A stretch of 22,720 nt of DNA, from NCBI GenBank assembly GCA_947594335.1, contig CANQEC010000008.1, positions 1 to 22,720 on the forward strand, in the 5' to 3' direction. Source of the DNA: an uncultured Lachnospiraceae bacterium. Its GTDB lineage: Bacteria > Bacillota > Clostridia > Lachnospirales > Lachnospiraceae. This document shows, in pieces, positions 14,876 to 21,688 of the stretch. Under the pieces are notes generated by a model. The model made no database searches and was not told the origin of the DNA. It saw nothing but the letters and a program-made list of their open reading frames with translations. Position 1 is the first letter of the stretch. Each line of letters opens with the position of its first letter. The position numbers and the translations under genes were made by a program.

Positions 14876-16077
14876 TGTACTTCACCACCCTTTACATTCT
14901 CTTTTACCATGGCATTCGGTCCGATCTTCGCGTTGTCCCCCACATAGATGCCGGGGCCTACCGTAGCCACGCCTTTCTCTCCGTCCGCCGGCATGGCGCC
15001 GACAACCGCGTTCTCGCCGACTACGACGTTCTCAGCGATGATGCAGTGTTCCACGACCGCGCCCGCTTTGATCACGGAACCGCCCATGACAACAGCGTCC
15101 TCAACCCTCGCGCCTTCTTCCACCTGCACGCCCGCGAACAGAATCGAATGCTTCACTTCGCCGGAAATGCGGCAGCCGTCGGTGATCATCGAGTTCTCGA
15201 CTCTTCCGCTGCCGGTGATCTTGTGTCCGGTCATACCGCTGTTGCGGCTGTAGATCTTCCAGTCATCGTCAAAGAGGTTGATGCCGCTGTGCTCCGGATC
15301 AAGCACCTCCATGTTGGCTTCCCAAAGGGAGGAAATCGTTCCTACATCCTTCCAGTAGCCGCTGAAGTGATATGCGTACATGCTGCGTCCGTCGCGCAGA
15401 AGGTTCGGGATGATGTTGTTTCCAAAGTCGTTCTCGGAATTCGGATCCGCCTCATCCTCGATCAGATATTTTTTGAGGATGTCCCAGTTGAAAATATAGA
15501 TGCCCATGGAAGCCAGGTTCGACTTCGGATTCTTCGGCTTCTCCTGGAACTCGGTGATCTTGTCGTTCTCATCGGCAACCATCAGGCCAAAACGGGAAGC
15601 CTCATCCCACGGCACTTCCATAACCGCAACGCTGAACTCAGCGCCTTTTTCCTTGTGGAAGCGAAGGAAATCACTGTAGTCCTGCTTACAGATCTGGTCT
15701 CCGGAAAGGATGATGACATACTGCGGATTGTAACGCTCGATAAAAGAGATATTCTGATAGATCGCGTTGGCCGTGCCCTTATACCAGTCAGAGCCGGAAG
15801 CCTGCTGATACGGCGGAAGCACATGCACGCCGCCATGAAGACGGTCGAGATCCCACGGCTGTCCGTTCCCGATATACTCATTCAGTACGAGCGGCTGGTA
15901 CTGGGTCAGGATACCAACTGTATCGATACCTGAATTCACGCAGTTTGAAAGCGGAAAATCGATGATACGATATTTCCCGCCAAAAGGAACCGCCGGTTTG
16001 GCGAGCTTCTGCGTCAGTGCGTACAGACGTGAACCCTGTCCGCCGGCAAGAAGCATAGCTATCATTTCTTTAGCCAT
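14869..16077 (-). CDS. glgC: GlgC, glucose-1-phosphate adenylyltransferase
   Basis: The 402-residue enzyme makes ADP-glucose from ATP and glucose-1-phosphate, the first committed step of bacterial glycogen synthesis. Visible motifs are LLAGGQGSRLYALTQKLAKP (9-28, nucleotide loop), KYRIIDFPLSNCVNSGI (35-51), GTANAIYQN (101-109), LSGDQICKQDY (124-134) and a C-terminal beta-helix of hexapeptide repeats (GENAVVGAM, GDNAKIGPNAMV). The ATG at 16075-16077 has GGGGGAAG upstream. It forms an operon with glgD (7-nt overlap). No further glycogen genes follow in the window. Confidence 0.96.
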   Translation of the reverse strand: MAKEMIAMLLAGGQGSRLYALTQKLAKPAVPFGGKYRIIDFPLSNCVNSGIDTVGILTQYQPLVLNEYIGNGQPWDLDRLHGGVHVLPPYQQASGSDWYKGTANAIYQNISFIERYNPQYVIILSGDQICKQDYSDFLRFHKEKGAEFSVAVMEVPWDEASRFGLMVADENDKITEFQEKPKNPKSNLASMGIYIFNWDILKKYLIEDEADPNSENDFGNNIIPNLLRDGRSMYAYHFSGYWKDVGTISSLWEANMEVLDPEHSGINLFDDDWKIYSRNSGMTGHKITGSGRVENSMITDGCRISGEVKHSILFAGVQVEEGARVEDAVVMGGSVIKAGAVVEHCIIAENVVVGENAVVGAMPADGEKGVATVGPGIYVGDNAKIGPNAMVKENVKGGEVQW

Positions 16078-16117
16078 AATTTTCTTCCCCCTGTTTCTAA
16101 AAACTATATAATGGTAA

Positions 16118-16126
16118 ATTGTACCA
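16118..16126 (-). promoter_or_regulatory. Candidate extended -10 promoter of glgC
   Basis: The minus strand reads TGGTACAAT, an extended -10 (TGN-TACAAT) about 40 nt before the glgC start. No good -35 was found. The rest of the gap towards the tRNA promoter (16130-16260) is AT-rich and shows no other clear feature. Confidence 0.45.
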
Positions 16127-16264
16127 CAGTTTCACGCAAAACGGTAGTCTTTTTGTGCAAAAGAATAAAAAATATATTTTGCAGGGCAAATATCACATTC
16201 CTGCTCTGTTTTTTTCGTTTAATTTCCTGAAGAGGAATTTTGGGAATTTTTTTAAAATTTAGTG

Positions 16265-16293
16265 TTGACATTTTCAGACCCCTTTGCTATAAT
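16265..16293 (+). promoter_or_regulatory. Consensus promoter of tRNA-Leu
   Basis: TTGACA (16265-16270), a 17-nt spacer and TATAAT (16288-16293) form a perfect sigma-70-type consensus. It lies 12 nt upstream of the mature tRNA end, as expected for a strong stable-RNA promoter. Confidence 0.92.
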
Positions 16294-16305
16294 GGCAACT
16301 GTCCT

Positions 16306-16389
16306 GCGGAAGTGTCGGAACTGGCAGACGAGCAAGACTAAGGATCTTGTGGTGGTTACACCGTGTGGGTTCAAGTCCCATCTTCCGCA
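16306..16389 (+). tRNA. tRNA-Leu (anticodon AAG)
   Basis: The 84-nt class II tRNA has an acceptor stem GCGGAAG/CTTCCGC and a D-arm region CGGAACTGGCAGACG. The anticodon stem CAAGA/TCTTG carries loop CTAAGGA (anticodon AAG, codon CUU, with A34 probably read as inosine). There is a long variable arm and a T-loop GGGTTCAAGTCCC. The discriminator is A16389 and CCA is not encoded. It has its own consensus promoter and terminator, so it is a single-gene unit. Confidence 0.95.
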
Positions 16390-16398
16390 CGTCGAAGG

Positions 16399-16432
16399 AA
16401 CGCCTGGAAATGTTAAGTTTCCAGGCGTTTTT
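16399..16432 (+). terminator. Intrinsic terminator of tRNA-Leu
   Basis: AACGCCTGGAAA (16399-16410) pairs with TTTCCAGGCGTT (16418-16429) across a 7-nt loop and runs into TTTTTC. It begins 10 nt after the tRNA. Confidence 0.92.
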
Positions 16433-16434
16433 CT

Positions 16435-16616
16435 ATGCACAGGCCCGTGTAAGGAAAATTGCTGCTGGCGCAGCACACGGACCGCGCGGACGAGCAGGAG
16501 GAAAAACGCCTCCTGCTCGATTTACATGCGCAGGCCCGTGTAAGGAAACCTGCTGCTTTTGCAGCACACGAACCGCGCGGCGGGCAGGAGGAAAATCGCC
16601 TCCTGCTCGATTGCAC
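16435..16616 (+). repeat. Two tandem 91-nt structured repeats
   Basis: Copies at 16435-16525 and 16526-16616 are nearly identical. Each has a compound hairpin in which CCGTGT pairs with ACACGG around an inner GCTGC/GCAGC stem, leaving a one-sided 10-nt bulge that starts AAGGAAA (copy 1: 16445-16480). Each then has a 10-bp hairpin, GAGCAGGAGG with CCTCCTGCTC (copy 1: 16492-16518). In copy 2 an A-U pair becomes G-U on the plus strand and the hairpin loop sequences differ, so the stems persist. A fragment resembling the repeat start may follow at about 16617-16630. The element fills the gap between the tRNA terminator and the AraC gene. Its function is unknown; a dispersed intergenic repeat or a small RNA are options. 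Confidence 0.8.
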
Positions 16617-16658
16617 CGGCCTGCTGCCGCGAATTTTTACCACATTCAGGAGACCGCC

Positions 16659-17585
16659 ATGAAACAGACATCCGTCATCTCTTTCCGCGAAAACAGACAG
16701 CATGGTTCCCCAAAATATCCATGCGCTTTTTACCAGGCCAAAAGTTCTCTCTGGCCTTTTTCCGCCCCTTTTCAGACAAAGCATCACTGGCACGAGGAGC
16801 TGGAAATCATCCACTTTCGGAAAGGACAGTTTCATCTGGAGATCAATATGCAGAAGTATGAGATCTCCGGGGAATGTTTCTGTTTCGTCGGCAGCGGAGA
16901 ACTTCACTACATTTACTCAAGAGAAGACTTCGAGGAACAGGCATTCGTCTTTTCTCTCTCCGGCCTGAGTTTTGCCGAGTCCGACCCCGTGCAGGCGCAG
17001 ATCATCCGGCCCCTGCTGGACGGAGAACTTTCCCTTCCTGCCGTCATCACCTGCGGGGATCCCTGTTTTGAGGAAATCCGTCAGGCTTTCTCCGACCTTT
17101 GCGCCGCTTTCCCCGGAACCATTCCGCATACGGTTCACCAGGATCAGTACACTCTGTCAAACACTGCTCAGTATCTCCGCGTTAAGATCAGTTTGTACCG
17201 CATTTTCCTGGCGCTGACCGAAAACGGCCTTCTGTCCGACGCCGCCTCCGGTTCCGGTCCTGACCGCCGCATTTCCACGATCAAAAAAGCTCTCTCCTAT
17301 ATGAAAGAACATGCCGGGGAAAAAATCTATGTACAGGATATCGCCGCGCAGGTCAACATGAACGGACAGTATTTCTGCCGCTTCTTCAAAAAAATGATCG
17401 GCAAGTCTCCGATCGAATACCTGACAGAACTGCGCATCAAAAATGCCTGTGAACTTCTGCAGGATACAGACCTTACTGTGATGGAAGTCTGCCTGGAATG
17501 CGGCTTCAATAATCTTGGAAATTTTATGAACGCTTTCCGCAAATACTGCGGCTGCACGCCCAGGCAGTACAGGAAGTCAAAATAA
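16659..17585 (+). CDS. AraC-family transcriptional regulator
   Basis: The 308-residue protein has a cupin-like sensing domain (HHWHEELEIIHFRKGQFHLEI from about 42, CFCFVGSGELHYI at 73-85). The C-terminal AraC DNA-binding domain has a first helix-turn-helix around YVQDIAAQVNMNGQYFCRFF (224-243), then GKSPIEYLTELRIKNA (248-263), a second around VMEVCLECGFNN (274-285), and the closing PRQYRK. The cupin suggests it responds to a small ligand, probably a sugar. The ATG at 16659 has CAGGAG 6-7 nt upstream; an upstream in-frame extension would read through the tandem repeats and the tRNA and is rejected. It lies just before a GH13 glucosidase on the same strand, which it may control. Confidence 0.92.
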   Translation: MKQTSVISFRENRQHGSPKYPCAFYQAKSSLWPFSAPFQTKHHWHEELEIIHFRKGQFHLEINMQKYEISGECFCFVGSGELHYIYSREDFEEQAFVFSLSGLSFAESDPVQAQIIRPLLDGELSLPAVITCGDPCFEEIRQAFSDLCAAFPGTIPHTVHQDQYTLSNTAQYLRVKISLYRIFLALTENGLLSDAASGSGPDRRISTIKKALSYMKEHAGEKIYVQDIAAQVNMNGQYFCRFFKKMIGKSPIEYLTELRIKNACELLQDTDLTVMEVCLECGFNNLGNFMNAFRKYCGCTPRQYRKSK

Positions 17586-17634
17586 CGTAGTTTTTAGTCA
17601 GATTTATAGAGGATTTCTGTTATAAAAAGATATT

Positions 17635-17663
17635 ATACTGTAAAAAATTGTTCATACTGTAAA
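17635..17663 (+). repeat. Direct repeat ATACTGTAAA upstream of the glucosidase gene
   Basis: ATACTGTAAA occurs at 17635-17644 and 17654-17663, a 19-nt period, between araC and the GH13 gene. Tandem direct half-sites are common for AraC-type regulators, so this may be an operator; the first copy overlaps a possible -10 (TATACT). The evidence is limited to the repeat itself. Confidence 0.4.
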
Positions 17664-17752
17664 CAGCGCAAGGCATGGAAACGGCTGCTTTGTGTTTTGT
17701 ATTTTGCATGAAGACAAAAGCTTTCATAATAAATATCAGGAGGATTACACCT

Positions 17753-19423
17753 ATGCAGAAAAAATGGTGGCACGAAAAAGTGGCCTATCAGATTTACCCC
17801 AAAAGCTTTTATGACACGAACGGAGACGGGATCGGCGATCTGCGCGGCATCATCGAAAAGCTCCCCTATCTGAGGGAACTGGGAGTTGACATCGTCTGGA
17901 TTTCGCCGTGCTACTGCTCTCCCCTTGCCGACGAAGGATACGATATTTCCGACTACTATAACATTGATCCCCGCTTCGGCACCATGGAGGATATGGAAGA
18001 GCTGATCGCCGAGGCGAAGAAGCTGGACATCGGCATCGTGATGGACCTTGTGGTCAACCACTGCTCCGACGAGCACGAATGGTTCCAAAAAGCCTGTGAG
18101 GATCCGGACGGAGAATATGGGAAATTCTTCTATATCGAAGATATGAAGGACGGGAAAGTTCCCTGCAACTGGCGCTCTTATTTTGGCGGAAGCGTCTGGG
18201 AGCCGCTGCCGGGTCATCCGGATAAATGCTATCTCCATCTCTTCCACAAAAAGCAGCCGGATCTGAACTGGGAAAATCCGAAGCTTCGCGAGGAGATCTA
18301 CAAAATGATTAACTGGTGGCTTGCGAAAGGACTGACCGGATTCCGTATCGACGCTATCATCAACATCAAAAAAGCGCTGCCGTTTAAGGATTACCCGGCG
18401 GACCGCGCGGACGGAATGAGCAAGGCGCAGAACATGCTGTCCGACGCTGTCGGCATTGGTGAATTTCTCGGTGAGATGCGTGACCGCTGCTTCAAAGTGT
18501 ACAATGCGTTCTCTGTCGGCGAAGTGTTCGATGAAGATCCCAACGAGTTCGCGAATTTTATCGGGGACAACGGATATTTCTCTTCCATGTATGATTTCGG
18601 CTCGAATATCTGGGGAAAGAGCGACAAGGGCTGGTACGACTTCAAGAGCATCACCCCGAACGCGTACCGCGACTGCTGCTTCGCCGGACAGAAAAAATCC
18701 GAGGGGATCGGCTTTTATTCAAACATCATTGAAAATCATGACGAGCCCCGCGGCGTCAGCCGTTACATACCGGAAGGCGACACCAACGACACCAGCAAGA
18801 AAGCGCTGGCGACCGTCATGTTCCTGCTCAAGGGCCTTCCCTTCATCTATCAGGGGCAGGAGATCGGCATGGAAAACATGAAGTTCAGATCCATCGACGA
18901 GGTTGACGATATCTCCACGATCGATCAGTATCAGGTGGCGCTGGACGCAGGATACAGCCCCGAGGAGGCGCTGAAGATTGTTTCCCGCTACAGCCGTGAC
19001 AACGCAAGAACGCCCTTCCAGTGGAGCGCGGAAAAGAACGCCGGCTTTACTACAGGGACGCCGTGGCTTCGTGTCAACCCGAACTACACTGACATCAATT
19101 TGGAGAGCCAGAGGAATGATCCCGATTCCGTTTTCCAGTATTACCGAAAGCTGATCGCTCTGCGCAAGGATCCGCAGTACAAAGAAACTGTCGTCTACGG
19201 CGTCACGACCCCGCTCTGGACCGACCGTGACAATCTGATTGCGTTCACACGCGGCACGGATGAGCAGGCGCTTCTCGTCGCCGCCAACTTCCAAAACGAG
19301 CTGCAGACCATCACTCTGGATGCGCCTTACAAAAAAGTTGTCCTGAACAACTGCAAGGAAATCCGCGGCAATGGTACAGAGATCACGCTCGACGGATACC
19401 AGGCGGTTATACTTGAACTTTAA
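17753..19423 (+). CDS. GH13 alpha-glucosidase / oligo-1,6-glucosidase-like
   Basis: The 556-residue cytoplasmic enzyme (no signal peptide) belongs to the GH13 oligo-1,6-glucosidase group. It has WWHEKVAYQIYPKSFYDTNG (5-24), DLVVNHCSDEH (98-108), GFRIDAI with nucleophile D200, VGEVFD with acid/base E257, and NHDEPR with D330. QPDLNWENP (168-176) is a sequence typical of alpha-1,6-acting members. The residue after the nucleophile is alanine rather than the valine seen in classical isomaltases, so whether it prefers alpha-1,6, alpha-1,4 or trehalose-type substrates is open. AGGAGG precedes the ATG at 17753, which excludes a 26-residue extension. It follows the AraC regulator and probably hydrolyses oligosaccharides brought in by the facing ABC transporter. 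Confidence 0.92.
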   Translation: MQKKWWHEKVAYQIYPKSFYDTNGDGIGDLRGIIEKLPYLRELGVDIVWISPCYCSPLADEGYDISDYYNIDPRFGTMEDMEELIAEAKKLDIGIVMDLVVNHCSDEHEWFQKACEDPDGEYGKFFYIEDMKDGKVPCNWRSYFGGSVWEPLPGHPDKCYLHLFHKKQPDLNWENPKLREEIYKMINWWLAKGLTGFRIDAIINIKKALPFKDYPADRADGMSKAQNMLSDAVGIGEFLGEMRDRCFKVYNAFSVGEVFDEDPNEFANFIGDNGYFSSMYDFGSNIWGKSDKGWYDFKSITPNAYRDCCFAGQKKSEGIGFYSNIIENHDEPRGVSRYIPEGDTNDTSKKALATVMFLLKGLPFIYQGQEIGMENMKFRSIDEVDDISTIDQYQVALDAGYSPEEALKIVSRYSRDNARTPFQWSAEKNAGFTTGTPWLRVNPNYTDINLESQRNDPDSVFQYYRKLIALRKDPQYKETVVYGVTTPLWTDRDNLIAFTRGTDEQALLVAANFQNELQTITLDAPYKKVVLNNCKEIRGNGTEITLDGYQAVILEL

Positions 19424-19427
19424 TTCG

Positions 19428-19471
19428 AAAAAAACAGCTGCTTTCCGTTTTATCGGAGGCAGCTGTTTTTT
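19428..19471. terminator. Bidirectional terminator between glucosidase and ABC operon
   Basis: An A-rich AAAAAACAGCTGC (from 19429) pairs with GCAGCTGTTTTTT (19459-19471), with an inner TCCG/CGGA stem. There are T-runs on both strands, so it can end the plus-strand glucosidase transcript and the minus-strand transporter transcript that stops at 19482. Confidence 0.88.
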
Positions 19472-19481
19472 ATTTTCTGAA

Positions 19482-20342
19482 TCAGCCCTTGACCGCGCCT
19501 TCTACCATACCGTTCATGATCTGCTTCTGCCCGATCAGGAAGATAATAATCATCGGGATCATCGCCAGCAGCGCCGCCGTAAGGATCAGATCCCACTGCT
19601 TTACATAGGATCCTACAAACGACTGCACCGCCACCGGCAGCGTCTTTACCTTGCCGCTCTGGCCAAGCATCAGCGACGGGAGGAGGTAATCGTTCCAGAT
19701 CCACATGCCGTTCAGGATCGTTACCGTCATGATAACCGGCTTAAGGAGCGGGAAGATGATGCGGAAGAATGTTCCTTCCGGAGAGCATCCGTCCACAGCC
19801 GCCGCCTCTTCCAGATCGTACGGGATTCCTTTGATGAAACCTGTCAGGATGAACACCGTCATGGCCCCGCCGAATCCGCAGTACGCAAACACGATGCCCG
19901 GGATCGACTGCAGCATCTGGATCCCCAGGAACTTTCCGACATCACGGAATGTGGAGATCAGCGGCAGCATGACCACCTGGAACGGGATCGTCATCGACGC
20001 GATAAATGTCATGTACACGATCGTGGACCATTTCGCCCTGTTGCGGCAGATAACCCATGCCGCCATGCCCCCGAACAGCGCCAGCAGCGCCAGGGAAACG
20101 ACCGTAATTACTGCCGAAGTCGCAAACGCGAACCAGAAGTTAAAGTTTGAGTTGTTCACAACCGAGGAAAGGTTCGTGACAAACTGGGATATACTCATTC
20201 CTGAAAGGCTCACCGGGTTCGCCACAATACCGTTCGCGTTCTTGAACGTGTTCGTCAGCACCAGGTAGAACGGGGACAGGATATAGACCGCGATAATGAC
20301 CGCAACGACAGTCAGCGCGATTTTTTTGGATTTCTTCATCAT
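19482..20342 (-). CDS. Sugar ABC transporter permease, MalG/CUT1 type
   Basis: The 286-residue membrane protein has six predicted transmembrane segments and the permease-ATPase coupling loop GIPYDLEEAAAVDGCSPEGTFF (about 172-193), the EAA motif of CUT1 MalG-like subunits. A C-terminal GQKQIMNGMVEGAVKG is also typical. The first of two adjacent ATGs (20342) is taken; the AAGGAGG site lies inside the end of the upstream permease gene, 2 nt of intergenic space apart, so translation is coupled. It is the last gene of the operon. No ATPase gene follows, so a shared MsmX/UgpC-type ATPase encoded elsewhere is likely. Confidence 0.94.
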   Translation of the reverse strand: MMKKSKKIALTVVAVIIAVYILSPFYLVLTNTFKNANGIVANPVSLSGMSISQFVTNLSSVVNNSNFNFWFAFATSAVITVVSLALLALFGGMAAWVICRNRAKWSTIVYMTFIASMTIPFQVVMLPLISTFRDVGKFLGIQMLQSIPGIVFAYCGFGGAMTVFILTGFIKGIPYDLEEAAAVDGCSPEGTFFRIIFPLLKPVIMTVTILNGMWIWNDYLLPSLMLGQSGKVKTLPVAVQSFVGSYVKQWDLILTAALLAMIPMIIIFLIGQKQIMNGMVEGAVKG

Positions 20343-20344
20343 AA

Positions 20345-21397
20345 TTACATCTCAACCTCCTTCTTGTTCGAGATACGCACCTGGATGATCGATACGCACG
20401 CCAGCAGGATGAAGAACAGGATTGCCTTCGCCTGTCCGAGCGCGTAGCTGTTCTTGGAGATGGCTGTATTATAGATATTCAGCGCGAGCATCTGCGTACC
20501 GTTCGTAAGGAACTTGCCCATGAAGCCTGTCACCGCCCCGGCTCCGTTCGTCAATGCCATGTTCACGTCGAACTGCTTGAACGCGGAGGTCAGGGTCAGG
20601 AACGTACAGATCGTGATCGTCGCCGCGATCATCGGGATCTTGATCTTAAACAGTGTCGTCAGCGCGTTCGCTCCGTCGATCTGGGACGCCTCAAGGATCT
20701 CGCCCGGAATCTGTGTCAGGCCGGTCACGTAGATCAGCATGATGTAGCCCGCGTACTGCCATATGTACACGATGATGATGCAGGCGAATGCCGGGCCGGT
20801 CGCCGCCAGCAGGGAGATGTTGTTTGTAAACTTGATCAGCACGTTATTGAATACGAACTGCCATACGTAACCGAGGACGATGCCTCCGATCAGGTTCGGC
20901 AGGAAGTATGCCGCGCGGAAGAAGGATACGCCTTTGATCTTCTGTGTGCACAGAAGCGCCAGGCAGAACGCCACGACATTTACCAGGATCATGTTCAGCA
21001 CCACGAACAGGATCGTGATGAGCACGGACCACAGGAACGCCGGATCCTTAAACATGGATATATAGTTCGAAAAACCCACCATCTGGGTCATCCTGATTCC
21101 GTTCCAGTCGCTGAAAGAGTAAAATACACCAAGACAGAGCGGAATGATGACGGTCACGCCGAAAGTAAACAGAAGCGGGAATACGAAGATAAAGTTGATG
21201 ATACTCCTGTGATACTTTAATGTCGGGAATAAATACATGCCGAGTAAAATCCCGACTACACCGATGATGAGCCCCGGCCCTCTCCAGCCGGCGCCGCTGC
21301 CGGTGATATCCTGAACCAGTGCCGCTATGGTCAGGGCGATGCCGGCAATAAGAAAGATGATCGATAACAGCTTTTTGCTTCCACTATTGGTATTCAT
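20345..21397 (-). CDS. Sugar ABC transporter permease, MalF/CUT1 type
   Basis: The 350-residue permease has the EAA loop GEILEASQIDGANALTTLFK (232-251) and the family blocks FRAAYFLPNLIGGIVLGYVW and FKQFDVNMALTNGGAG-like text. It is longer than typical CUT1 permeases of about 290-300 residues: two extra hydrophobic segments (about 10-28 and 42-58) precede the usual first helix at about 68-92. The ATG at 21395-21397 has AAGGAGGG about 12 nt upstream, next to a structured RNA element. It is separated from the binding-protein gene by about 290 nt containing two hairpin structures, and directly followed by the MalG-like gene. Confidence 0.93.
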   Translation of the reverse strand: MNTNSGSKKLLSIIFLIAGIALTIAALVQDITGSGAGWRGPGLIIGVVGILLGMYLFPTLKYHRSIINFIFVFPLLFTFGVTVIIPLCLGVFYSFSDWNGIRMTQMVGFSNYISMFKDPAFLWSVLITILFVVLNMILVNVVAFCLALLCTQKIKGVSFFRAAYFLPNLIGGIVLGYVWQFVFNNVLIKFTNNISLLAATGPAFACIIIVYIWQYAGYIMLIYVTGLTQIPGEILEASQIDGANALTTLFKIKIPMIAATITICTFLTLTSAFKQFDVNMALTNGAGAVTGFMGKFLTNGTQMLALNIYNTAISKNSYALGQAKAILFFILLACVSIIQVRISNKKEVEM

Positions 21398-21423
21398 TTG
21401 CGGCTGTCCCTCCTTTTATGATA

Positions 21424-21493
21424 AAAGCCCTGTACTCCCTCTGCCGGATGCTGCGCATACCCGAAACTGAGACGGAGCCGTCCGAAGGGCTTT
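21424..21493 (-). ncRNA. Candidate multi-branched RNA element before the malF-like gene
   Basis: On the minus strand AAAGCCCT (21493-21486) pairs with AGGGCTTT (21431-21424) to close a stem. Within it lie GACG-GCTC-CGTC and a GGTATGC-GCA-GCATCC hairpin, giving a junction-like fold. The closing 3' strand continues as CTTTTATCATAAAAGGAGGG. There CTTTTAT/ATAAAAG can form a competing hairpin that touches the permease ribosome binding site. This could be a cis-regulatory RNA, an mRNA processing element or a dispersed repeat. I do not recognise a known riboswitch class. Confidence 0.4.
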
Positions 21494-21519
21494 CTATTAT
21501 ATACGCTGATTTTAGGTTC

Positions 21520-21555
21520 AAAAATGGACGACGACCTGAAATCGCCGCCCATTTT
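21520..21555 (-). terminator. Attenuator-like hairpin after the sugar-binding protein gene
   Basis: A 14-bp stem (21542-21555 with 21521-21534) with a 7-nt loop is followed by TTTTT on the minus strand. Its two irregular pairs are G-U only when read as minus-strand RNA, which supports transcription in that direction. Being between the binding-protein and permease genes, it probably causes partial termination or protects the upstream mRNA, so that binding protein exceeds permease. Confidence 0.7.
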
Positions 21556-21688
21556 CTCTTTCCCGTATCAGTTGTTATTCTGCCATACCAGAGGACTCTT
21601 CACATTCTGCCTCTTTTGCATGGCTTTTCAAACCAGGCCGCACACCTCGAAAAGCTTCCGCTTCTCCTGGTCACGGATATTCGTATAT

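Noticed and set aside
14875..15933. 352-codon plus-strand open frame opposite glgC (and a similar 276-codon one opposite glgD)
   Set aside because: Both are mirror frames of strongly conserved glycogen genes, without their own start signals.
16306..16389. tRNA-Leu as an integration site for a mobile island
   Set aside because: No second copy of the tRNA 3' end and no integrase gene are seen in the window.
16347..16658. 104-residue N-terminal extension of the AraC regulator
   Set aside because: It would translate the tRNA 3' half, its terminator and the tandem repeats; the start at 16659 has a proper ribosome binding site.
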